A stretch of DNA of 7,361 nt from an uncultured Actinomyces sp. Its GTDB lineage: Bacteria > Actinomycetota > Actinomycetes > Actinomycetales > Actinomycetaceae. The stretch is from the NCBI GenBank assembly GCA_938030835.1, contig CALHID010000148.1:1-7361 (forward strand), written 5' to 3'. The translations under genes and the position numbers were made by a program. The notes beneath the pieces were generated by a model that saw only the letters and a list, made by a program, of their open reading frames with translations, made no database searches and was not told the origin of the DNA. Below, in pieces: positions 1 to 5,338 of the stretch. Within the stretch, counting starts at the first letter, position 1; every line of letters begins with the position of its first letter.

Positions 1-458
1 GTCTGCAGCGGCTCGTGAACCGACTTACGCATCATGACACCGGGAGCCTGGAGCTCCAGCGCCCGTCGCCCTTCCAGATTGGTGATATCACCGAGACCGT
101 CGATGGGGCGCCCCAGCGGGTCAACGGTACGACCGAGGTAGCCATCACCAACGGGGACTGAGAGCACTTCACCGGTACGGTAAACGGGCTGTCCTTCTTC
201 AATGGAGGAGAAATCCCCAAGGACAACGGTACCGATTTCACGCTGTTCCAGGTTCATGGCAAGCCCGAGCGTCCCGTCCTCGAAACGCAGGAGTTCATTT
301 GCCATAGTTCCGGGAAGCCCTTCAACGTGGGCAATACCGTCGGCAGTTTCGGTAACATGACCGACTTCATCGGTCGCAACCTGTGCAGGTTGATACGATT
401 CCACGAAAGAGTCGAGCGCCGCCCGTACTTCCTCGGGGCTAATGGACAGATCAGCCAT
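1..458 (-). CDS. atpA: F0F1 ATP synthase subunit alpha, N-terminal part (cut by window edge)
   Basis: This is the alpha subunit of the F1 catalytic head, which alternates with beta in the hexamer and binds a regulatory nucleotide. Only the first 152 codons are in the window and the frame runs open off the left edge. The start region reads MADLSISPEEVRAALDSF, the usual alpha N-terminus that contacts delta. It is followed by the beta-barrel crown domain with DGIAHVEGLPG (residues 40-50) and GYLGRTVDPLGRPIDG (about 106-121), both typical of alpha. The Walker A motif would lie beyond the edge. The ATG at 458 is preceded by an AGAAGGA site 7 nt upstream, so the start is well supported. It lies 38 nt after the atpH stop and is the last visible gene of the atp operon. 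The remaining atpA, gamma, beta and epsilon genes should lie to the left by family gene order, which is an inference. Confidence 0.97.
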   Translation of the reverse strand, partial: MADLSISPEEVRAALDSFVESYQPAQVATDEVGHVTETADGIAHVEGLPGTMANELLRFEDGTLGLAMNLEQREIGTVVLGDFSSIEEGQPVYRTGEVLSVPVGDGYLGRTVDPLGRPIDGLGDITNLEGRRALELQAPGVMMRKSVHEPLQ

Positions 459-465
459 TGAGCAT

Positions 466-472
466 TCCTTCT
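466..472 (-). promoter_or_regulatory. Ribosome binding site of atpA
   Basis: The minus strand reads AGAAGGA, separated by 7 nt from the atpA ATG. It lies in the 38-nt atpH-atpA gap, where I see no hairpin or other signal. It fixes the atpA start at 458. Confidence 0.7.
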
Positions 473-496
473 ATCTATTCCTCAGACACATCGGGC

Positions 497-1285
497 TTAA
501 CCGACGATCGAACGTTTTAGAGCGCCAACTCGCGTGGCCAGCGACGCATCGACTCGCTCAGTCCCCATTCGGATGACGAGGCCGCCGAGCAGCTCGGGGC
601 GCAGCGTGTAGGTTGCCGAAACGGGGCTGGCCAGTTTGGCCTCAAGAATCTTCTCGAGACGCATCTTCTGGTCGTCACTCAGCTCGTGTGCCGACTCAAC
701 GAATACGAAGCGTCTACCGGAGAGGTTTGCCGCGCGGACAGCCAATTCCCGCAGCTTTCCCAGGAGATGGCCATGTGAGGTTCGTCCCACGCATCGGCGC
801 AAAAGACGCATACTCGGCTGGCCTAGAACACTCTGGAACACCGTCTGGGCAAGATCTGCGCGCCCCTTCGGAGAAAGGGCAGACAGGTCAGAGAGTTCAT
901 TTCTGAGATCGCGATGCGACTGAAGGAAAACAGAAACTGCAACGAGCTGAGCTTCTGTTTCTTCCAATACTCCATCAAATTGCGCGCTGAGCAGCACTGC
1001 ATCGCAGCCTGCTTCTTCGACAGCGTGCACGATGTCACGCGGACGGGACCAGTGACCCGCTACCAGGTCATGCAGACACTGAATCGAGACAGCAGATACA
1101 ACCGGAGCGAAAAGACGATCAACAAGAGCGTCTTTATCACTCTGTTCTCGCGAGGGGTCAGTGAGTGCACGTTGGACGGAAGAATTCGTACGCAAAAAAT
1201 CTGCGACGCCGAAAAGATCTTCCGCTACCTTCATACGCTCATCGCCCGCCTGCGCAAGACGTTCGCGTAACAACTCAGGAGTCAT
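497..1285 (-). CDS. atpH: F0F1 ATP synthase subunit delta
   Basis: Delta is the peripheral-stalk subunit that ties the b subunits to the top of the alpha3beta3 head. The C-terminal stretch (about residues 227-260), with TLRPELLGGLVIRMG then RVDASLATRVGALKRSI, is the standard delta signature. At 262 residues it is much longer than the roughly 177 of E. coli delta but in the range of actinobacterial delta proteins. The extra length looks like an internal duplication: residues about 21-93 and 111-185 share the same spacing of FL, L.D, K...L and F residues at an offset near 90 (F30/F120, L41/L131, D43/D133, F59/F150). It is not fused to a b domain, unlike the mycobacterial b-delta protein. The ATG overlaps the atpF stop by one base (TGATG), and only a weak GGTGG-like site precedes it, so coupling to atpF translation is likely. 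Confidence 0.96.
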   Translation of the reverse strand: MTPELLRERLAQAGDERMKVAEDLFGVADFLRTNSSVQRALTDPSREQSDKDALVDRLFAPVVSAVSIQCLHDLVAGHWSRPRDIVHAVEEAGCDAVLLSAQFDGVLEETEAQLVAVSVFLQSHRDLRNELSDLSALSPKGRADLAQTVFQSVLGQPSMRLLRRCVGRTSHGHLLGKLRELAVRAANLSGRRFVFVESAHELSDDQKMRLEKILEAKLASPVSATYTLRPELLGGLVIRMGTERVDASLATRVGALKRSIVG

Positions 1286-1848
1286 CAGTTCACACCACCA
1301 ATGGGAACTTCTTCAGCCTCGAGTTCATCCAAGAAACGATCCACAACGCGAGCAGTGAGATCAGTATTCTCCAGATGCTCACCCACGAGCTTCTCTGCAA
1401 GTTCGCTAGCGAGCAAACCAACATCGCTACGCAGGCTAATCTGTGCTGCCTGCCGCTCGGCAAGAATCTGACGCTGAGCGGCATCTTGCACGCGCTGAGC
1501 CTCTACCTGCGCATCAAGACGTGCCTGTGCAACGATCTGCTGGGCCTGAGCACGTGCATCTTCACGGATCTGGTGAGCCTCAGCCTGAGCATCACGAAGC
1601 ATCTCATCTTTCTTACGCGAAGCAAGAGAGAGATCTTCGCGAGCTTTCTCAGCGTTGTCGAGGCCTTCCTGAATGGCGTCGCGCCGCTGGTCGATCATGG
1701 AGTAGATCCGCGGCAACGCGTACAGACCGACGACCAAGAGGATAACCAGAAGGATCAGCGCTGACCAGAAAATCTCATAAAGAGGGGGCAGAACAACGCC
1801 GATTCCTCCGACCGATCCCTCGGACATAGGAACAAGCTGTGCGAACAT
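1285..1848 (-). CDS. atpF: F0F1 ATP synthase subunit b
   Basis: Subunit b forms the membrane-anchored peripheral stalk that holds the F1 head still while the c-ring turns. The 187-residue protein has a short N-terminus, the typical PPLYEIFWS lead-in (21-29), one membrane helix at about 28-46 rich in Leu, Ile and Val, then a long charged, Ala/Gln/Glu/Arg-rich coiled coil from about 52 to 155. It ends with a short amphipathic piece, RVVDRFLDELEAEE. The ATG at 1848 shares its A with the atpE stop (TGATG) and has no recognisable Shine-Dalgarno sequence. A second ATG at 1827 (residue 8) also lacks one. Ribosomes finishing atpE probably reinitiate at the first ATG, so that start is chosen. Only one b-type gene is seen, consistent with a b2 homodimer (inference). 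Confidence 0.96.
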   Translation of the reverse strand: MFAQLVPMSEGSVGGIGVVLPPLYEIFWSALILLVILLVVGLYALPRIYSMIDQRRDAIQEGLDNAEKAREDLSLASRKKDEMLRDAQAEAHQIREDARAQAQQIVAQARLDAQVEAQRVQDAAQRQILAERQAAQISLRSDVGLLASELAEKLVGEHLENTDLTARVVDRFLDELEAEEVPIGGVN

Positions 1849-2051
1849 CAGACGATGAAGGGCAGAACGAAGCCGATCAAGCCAAGAGCCTCAGCAAGTG
1901 CTGCACCAATAATCATGTTGGTGAAGAGCCTACCGGCGATCTCGGGCTGGCGTGCGGTTGCTTCCTGGGTCTTTCCCACAAGGAGGCCAATACCAATACC
2001 AGGGCCAATTGCAGCCAGGCCGTAGCCGATGTAGGCAAGGGATCCGGTCAT
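1848..2051 (-). CDS. atpE: F0F1 ATP synthase subunit c (proteolipid)
   Basis: Subunit c forms the rotating ring of F0 and carries ions across the membrane. The 67-residue hairpin is short but complete. Helix 1 has the packing motif GPGIGIG (16-22), the polar loop has the invariant ARQPE (33-37), and helix 2 has AALAEALGL with E54 as the ion-binding carboxylate. The residue after E54 is Ala rather than the Ser/Thr found in Na+-binding rings such as that of Ilyobacter tartaricus, so proton coupling is the likely mode (inference). The ATG at 2051 is preceded by a very purine-rich leader with two AAAGGA-type sites, consistent with the high copy number needed. The stop overlaps the atpF start by one base. 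It follows atpB after a 48-nt gap. Confidence 0.97.
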   Translation of the reverse strand: MTGSLAYIGYGLAAIGPGIGIGLLVGKTQEATARQPEIAGRLFTNMIIGAALAEALGLIGFVLPFIV

Positions 2052-2055
2052 TTTT

Positions 2056-2070
2056 CTTTCCTTTTCCTTT
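2056..2070 (-). promoter_or_regulatory. Strong tandem ribosome binding site of atpE
   Basis: The minus strand carries AAAGGAAAAGGAAAG followed by a short A-run and the atpE ATG. Two GGA cores lie about 7 and 13 nt from the start, and the leader is unstructured and A-rich. It is the strongest initiation region in the window, in keeping with the multi-copy c-ring. Confidence 0.75.
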
Positions 2071-2099
2071 GGTGAATCAGTCGAAAGCGCAAGAAGCCT

Positions 2100-2987
2100 T
2101 TAGTGTTCTTCGACTGAAAGCTTGATGTAGACCGCTGTCAGCATGGCGAAAATGTATGCCTGCAAGACAGCGACGAAAATTTCAAAGAGCGTTGCCGCAA
2201 CCGCACCAGCTCCAGTTAAGAGGGCACCAGTCTGTTTCATACCCGCAGCGATGAGAAGATTTGACGTTCCAAAATAGGTCAGTGCAAGAAGCAGGTGCCC
2301 TGAAATCATGTTGCACAGAAGACGGATGGCCAAGGTTGCGGGACGGACAATAAAAGTCGAGAAGAACTCGATGGGGGTGATGAGGAAGTAGATCGGCCAA
2401 GGCAACCCCTTGGGGAAAAGCTGGGACTTGAAGAAATGGAAGAAGCCGTACTGTTTAATTCCAGCACCCACGAAAGAGACGTAGGCGATGATGGCGAAAA
2501 CAATCGGCACAGCCATTACAGAGGAAGCTGCGATATTCATTCCCGGGATAATCCCCTGGATATTCATAAAAAGGACGCCGAAGAAAACAACACCGATAAA
2601 GGCAGCCCAACGACGGCCTCGGCCTTCACCCAGCATCGCGACGGAAATACCATTGCGAACGAACTCGGCCGCCATTTCGAGGAGGACCTGTCCCCGTCCC
2701 GGCATGAGCTTGACGCTGCGCGCACCGAGCCAGAAAACCAAGCACAGTGTAATTCCGGCGACCACACGCACTAAGGTCAAGCGATTGAATTGGAAGAGCG
2801 TACCTTCACCAAAAAATGCATCGGGGAAGAAATCATGAATACCTGGGGCATGGGGTGCCTGAGTAACAGCGGGAATACATGTTGCGGCAGCAATCAGTGC
2901 GACGATACCGATGAGAGCCTTGTACCACAAAGGCATAGCGTAGCTGCGCTGTGTGGTCTTCTCTTCGCCGAGAACTGTCGATTCCAC
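2100..2987 (-). CDS. atpB: F0F1 ATP synthase subunit a
   Basis: Subunit a is the membrane stator that provides the two proton half-channels beside the c-ring. The protein has at least five strongly hydrophobic segments. It has the family core motif ATLAIRLLCNMISGHLLL, whose arginine (residue 222 from this start) matches the essential R210 of E. coli, and the last-helix motif VLQAYIFAMLTAVYI. At 295 residues it is a normal size. The open frame reaches a GTG at 2996, but GAGGAA (3002-2997) abuts that codon directly. A GTG three codons on, at 2987, has this site 9 nt upstream and is preferred. The difference is only three residues. It is separated from the upstream membrane-protein gene by a 95-nt gap with repeats and a possible promoter, so the ATP synthase genes may start a transcript here. 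Confidence 0.96.
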   Translation of the reverse strand: MESTVLGEEKTTQRSYAMPLWYKALIGIVALIAAATCIPAVTQAPHAPGIHDFFPDAFFGEGTLFQFNRLTLVRVVAGITLCLVFWLGARSVKLMPGRGQVLLEMAAEFVRNGISVAMLGEGRGRRWAAFIGVVFFGVLFMNIQGIIPGMNIAASSVMAVPIVFAIIAYVSFVGAGIKQYGFFHFFKSQLFPKGLPWPIYFLITPIEFFSTFIVRPATLAIRLLCNMISGHLLLALTYFGTSNLLIAAGMKQTGALLTGAGAVAATLFEIFVAVLQAYIFAMLTAVYIKLSVEEH

Positions 2988-2996
2988 GTGCTCCAC

Positions 2997-3002
2997 TTCC
3001 TC
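2997..3002 (-). promoter_or_regulatory. Ribosome binding site of atpB
   Basis: GAGGAA on the minus strand. It touches the GTG at 2996 but is 9 nt from the GTG at 2987, so it favours the latter as the atpB start. A small hairpin (3003-3024) ends right beside it. Confidence 0.55.
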
Positions 3003-3024
3003 ACTAGGGTCAACCCGACCCAGT
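3003..3024 (-). repeat. Imperfect inverted repeat (small hairpin) next to the atpB ribosome binding site
   Basis: On the minus strand ACTGGGTC, loop GGGTT, then GACCCTAGT. GGGTC pairs with GACCC, and ACT pairs with AGT across a single bulged T. The fold ends one base before the GAGGAA site, so in mRNA it could affect access of ribosomes to atpB. There is no following U-run, so it is not an intrinsic terminator. The pairing is directly visible, but any role is inference. Confidence 0.4.
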
Positions 3025-3038
3025 CTAGCCCAGCTAAC

Positions 3039-3061
3039 CAGGGATCGATAACTTATCCCTG
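3039..3061 (-). repeat. Inverted repeat in the atpB leader
   Basis: Perfect 7-base arms CAGGGAT and ATCCCTG flank a 9-base centre. The centre plus one arm also contains the smaller palindrome GATAA-G-TTATC (3047-3057). It could be a hairpin in RNA or a protein-binding site in DNA. There is no U-tract, so a terminator is unlikely. Confidence 0.45.
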
Positions 3062-3082
3062 CGAATTTTGTCCCTGCGTCAA
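3047..3082 (-). promoter_or_regulatory. Possible promoter for the atp genes
   Basis: A TTGACG hexamer (3082-3077) matches five of six bases of the housekeeping -35 consensus. The best -10 candidate is GATAAG (3057-3052), 19 bases on, which matches four of six but lacks the final T. Spacing is a little long, so this is tentative. The position, in the only sizeable gap just before atpB, is what makes it plausible. The repeats described here overlap it. Confidence 0.25.
3056..3078 (-). repeat. Pair of 8-base direct repeats in the atpB leader
   Basis: The minus strand carries CGCAGGGA twice (3078-3071 and 3063-3056), 15 bases apart, and the bases after each copy are also alike (CAAAATT versus TAAGTT). 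The second copy doubles as one arm of the inverted repeat 3039-3061, giving three copies of CAGGGA in about 40 bases. Confidence 0.45.
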
Positions 3083-3091
3083 CGACGGCGA

Positions 3092-3520
3092 CTAATCAGC
3101 ATCTGCAATCACTGGTTCTTCCTCAACCGGAACCTCACGAATTATGCGTGATAAAACAACCCCAAGACCACCAAAAACGACAAAGTGCTCACAAATTAGA
3201 ACAAGTCCGGTGACAATCGCAGATGTCCCCAAGGCTTTGCTCAGGAACAGCCCGCCGATCAAGACGGCAAATGTTCCGAACATATGGACCCAAATCCAGA
3301 CCGGCCGGGCAACAGCGTCGCTTCGAATCATGACACCCAGGCACACATGCGTAACAGCGCCCAATGCCAGCATGAGTACAGGAAGAAGCAAGCTACGCAG
3401 ACCGTATCCGACGCATGCCTGCCATACACCGACAATCAGGGCTCCGGCAGCAATAACACCCCACAGGCGGCACATGACCAGCTGAATATCCTTCCGATGT
3501 GCCTGCAAAGAATCACTCAT
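3092..3520 (-). CDS. Small four-helix membrane protein, AtpI-like by position
   Basis: A 142-residue protein with four predicted membrane helices at about 18-38, 43-65, 74-93 and 100-124, and an acidic C-terminus ending EEEPVIADAD. I see no catalytic motif. Its place between the WecA-type gene and atpB matches M. tuberculosis Rv1303, a protein often annotated as ATP synthase protein I. AtpI proteins are thought to help c-ring assembly, but sequence similarity to classical AtpI is not evident by eye, so the role is inferred from context. The open frame extends upstream to 3652, but that would overlap the transferase gene by 136 nt. The ATG at 3520 has AAGGA 6 nt upstream and forms an ATGA overlap with the preceding stop, so it is the start. 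Confidence 0.85.
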   Translation of the reverse strand: MSDSLQAHRKDIQLVMCRLWGVIAAGALIVGVWQACVGYGLRSLLLPVLMLALGAVTHVCLGVMIRSDAVARPVWIWVHMFGTFAVLIGGLFLSKALGTSAIVTGLVLICEHFVVFGGLGVVLSRIIREVPVEEEPVIADAD

Positions 3521-4668
3521 GCATTTTCCTTGGAACTCTCGAGAGAAGTTGGTGCAATCTGATCCTGCCGCGCACTCCGACGTGCGCGCGTAAAAGCGGG
3601 GAATTCTGAAGCGGTAAGCCAGATGCCCAAGGCCAGTGCCGGAAGTGCGCACAATGCAACACGCTTCCAGTCATGGACAAGAATGGCGACCGGAGGAAAA
3701 GCTACTAGGGCTGTCCACATCCACAAGATTGCGACAACGCCTCGGTGTGAGTGTCCCCTAGCAAGTAGACGATCGTGGAAGTGCGAACGATCCGCATGGA
3801 AGGGGCTCTTCCCCCTGAGCATCCGTCGAATTGTGGTGACGACAAGATCTCCAATGGGCACGCATATGACCGAAATAGGAAGCAATAGCGGTAGGAAGGA
3901 AACCAACAGCTGCTGTCCGCCTAAGACAGAAGGGTCCACCTGCCCCGTAACGATGATTCCTGCAGCGGCTAAAACCAAGCCCATTGTCTCAGAGCCCCCA
4001 CCCATCATGATTGAGGATGGGTGGAAGTTGAACCACAAGAAGCCCAAGCAGACTCCGACCAAGGTAATGACCGCCAAAGACGCCGTCGTCGCGTATGAAG
4101 CAGCCCCCATAATCCGCGTGAGCACATAGGAATAGACGAAGAATGCCGCAGCGCCAATACCAACAACACCAGCGGCCAAACCATCCAGACCGTCAATGAA
4201 GTTCACCGCATTCATAATTCCGACGATCAGGAAAACGGTGAGCATCAAGGACAGACGTGAGGAACCGATGGTGACACCAAAAATTGGGAAAGTTACCAAT
4301 TGCACGCCATTTAAGGCCATCGATCCGGCTATCAAAATCTGTCCGGAAAGTTTCGTCATCCAGTCCAATTCCACGACATCATCGACGACACCGAGAATGC
4401 ACATTGCGAGCGCTCCCACGACAACAGCCCAGGCAGCATTCGTTTCAAAGAGAGGCGACATATAGGGAATCCGCGCGCTGATCAGCATCGTGATCACCAG
4501 GGCAATAGTGATCGCGATTCCTCCAAGTCGAGGAATCGGAGTGGATTGGATATCCCTGCTTCGCAGCTTTGGGACAATCCCCCAACGCAGGCATGCCCAG
4601 CGGACCAGCGGTGTCAGCAGCACAGTGAGTGCGCCGGCCACGACCATCAGCAGGACATAAACCTTCAC
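3517..4668 (-). CDS. wecA: WecA/Rfe-family polyprenyl-phosphate sugar-1-phosphate transferase
   Basis: Enzymes of this membrane family move a sugar-1-phosphate, usually GlcNAc-1-P from UDP-GlcNAc, onto undecaprenyl or decaprenyl phosphate at the cytoplasmic face, starting a wall or surface polysaccharide. The 383-residue protein has about ten hydrophobic segments. Family motifs are present: GVVDDVVELD (93-102), the nucleophile/metal motif NFIDGLDGLAAG (156-167), and the late cytoplasmic loop SPFHADRSHFHDRLL with its HxH (288-302). Oddly, the MGDSGS motif is replaced by MGGGSE (222-227), apparently lacking the aspartate that binds Mg in MraY. Activity or substrate may therefore differ. The start is GTG with GGGAGGAG 11 nt upstream, and no earlier in-frame ATG, GTG or TTG lies between it and the TsaC stop. 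The stop overlaps the next start as ATGA. The exact sugar is not determinable here. Confidence 0.9.
   Translation of the reverse strand: MKVYVLLMVVAGALTVLLTPLVRWACLRWGIVPKLRSRDIQSTPIPRLGGIAITIALVITMLISARIPYMSPLFETNAAWAVVVGALAMCILGVVDDVVELDWMTKLSGQILIAGSMALNGVQLVTFPIFGVTIGSSRLSLMLTVFLIVGIMNAVNFIDGLDGLAAGVVGIGAAAFFVYSYVLTRIMGAASYATTASLAVITLVGVCLGFLWFNFHPSSIMMGGGSETMGLVLAAAGIIVTGQVDPSVLGGQQLLVSFLPLLLPISVICVPIGDLVVTTIRRMLRGKSPFHADRSHFHDRLLARGHSHRGVVAILWMWTALVAFPPVAILVHDWKRVALCALPALALGIWLTASEFPAFTRARRSARQDQIAPTSLESSKENA
3525..3531 (-). promoter_or_regulatory. Ribosome binding site of the AtpI-like gene
   Basis: AAGGAAA on the minus strand inside the 3' end of the transferase gene. AAGGA lies 6 nt from the ATG at 3520, which decides that start over the longer open frame. 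Confidence 0.6.
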
Positions 4669-4679
4669 GGCGTCGATGT

Positions 4680-4687
4680 CTCCTCCC
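4680..4687 (-). promoter_or_regulatory. Ribosome binding site of wecA
   Basis: GGGAGGAG on the minus strand, immediately after the TsaC stop. The 11-nt spacing to the GTG at 4668 is longer than usual, but no other start codon lies closer to it in that frame. Confidence 0.5.
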
Positions 4688-5332
4688 TCACCGAGCTAGG
4701 GGCTGGTAACCCAGCACCCTGGCGATATCTTCTACGCTCAGTGCTCCTTCGCGAAGTACGCGAGCCTGTCCGTGTGCACAATCGATAATTGTGGACGGTT
4801 GCGCGCTCTGGGTGGGCCCCGAATTCACGTAGTAGTCTACCGTGCCACGGAAGTATCCGAGCGCTTCATCAATATTTGTCGCAGGAGGTTCTCCCGTTAG
4901 ATTGGCTGAGGTCACTGCCATCGGCCCCACGGCCTCAAGCAGCTCACACACTTGAGGATGATTGGGCATACGAAGCGCGACGGTACCGTGAGTTTTTCCC
5001 AGATCCCAGTTCACACTGGGGTTCGCACGCACAATCAGAGTCAATGCACCCGGCCAGAAGGCTTTCATCAGCCCAATGGCATCGTCGTCAAGGTCAATTG
5101 AGACACTTCGCGCTTGCTCAACAGAGGCGACTAGTACGGGAGGAGGCATTGTCTCTCCGCGGCCTTTCGCCGCAAGAAGACGACGAACCCCCTGGTGATC
5201 ATCGGCGCATACGCCGATTCCATACACGGTATCGGTTGGCAGGACAACCAACGCGCCCTCGCCGATCTGGCTTTTTAGGAGGTCGAGTTCCTCCTTTGCC
5301 CAGCCATGAGCGCACTCAAAAATATGTTCCAC
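4688..5332 (-). CDS. tsaC: L-threonylcarbamoyladenylate synthase (TsaC/Sua5 family)
   Basis: This cytoplasmic enzyme makes threonylcarbamoyl-AMP from threonine, bicarbonate and ATP, the first step of the t6A modification at position 37 of tRNAs that read ANN codons. Family motifs are LPTDTVYGIG (31-40), the K56-x-R58 pair in LLAAKGRGE, AFWPGALTLIV (91-101), and MAVTSANLTGEPP (138-150), which supplies the SxN of the KxR...SxN signature. STIID (180-184) closes the YrdC fold. At 214 residues it is a single YrdC domain like E. coli TsaC, without the C-terminal domain of long Sua5 proteins. The start is GTG at 5332, 6 nt after the prmC stop, with only a weak AGAGAAAG upstream, suggesting coupling. 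The order prmC-tsaC-wecA matches Rv1300-Rv1302. Confidence 0.93.
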   Translation of the reverse strand: MEHIFECAHGWAKEELDLLKSQIGEGALVVLPTDTVYGIGVCADDHQGVRRLLAAKGRGETMPPPVLVASVEQARSVSIDLDDDAIGLMKAFWPGALTLIVRANPSVNWDLGKTHGTVALRMPNHPQVCELLEAVGPMAVTSANLTGEPPATNIDEALGYFRGTVDYYVNSGPTQSAQPSTIIDCAHGQARVLREGALSVEDIARVLGYQPLAR

Positions 5333-5338
5333 TGTGAA

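Noticed and set aside
1165..1764. 199-codon open frame on the plus strand
   Set aside because: It lies fully antisense to atpH and atpF, whose products are clear. Its protein has no recognisable domain and no Shine-Dalgarno context.
1848..2051. Sodium-type c subunit
   Set aside because: The residue after the carboxylate E54 is Ala, not the Ser/Thr used for Na+ coordination, so a proton-type ring is more likely.
3039..3061. Intrinsic terminator between the AtpI-like gene and atpB
   Set aside because: The stem is only 7 bp and is followed by CTGGTTAGC rather than a T-run on the minus strand.
3521..3652. Upstream 44-codon extension of the AtpI-like gene
   Set aside because: It would overlap the transferase gene in another frame. 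The ATG at 3520 has a good ribosome binding site and an ATGA overlap.
3623..4129. 168-codon open frame on the plus strand
   Set aside because: It is antisense to the WecA-type gene and carries no domain. It is a product of codon bias on the other strand.
4789..5337. 182-codon open frame on the plus strand
   Set aside because: It is antisense to the TsaC/Sua5 gene, which has all family motifs. The translated protein is low-complexity, Arg/Ser/Pro-rich shadow sequence.
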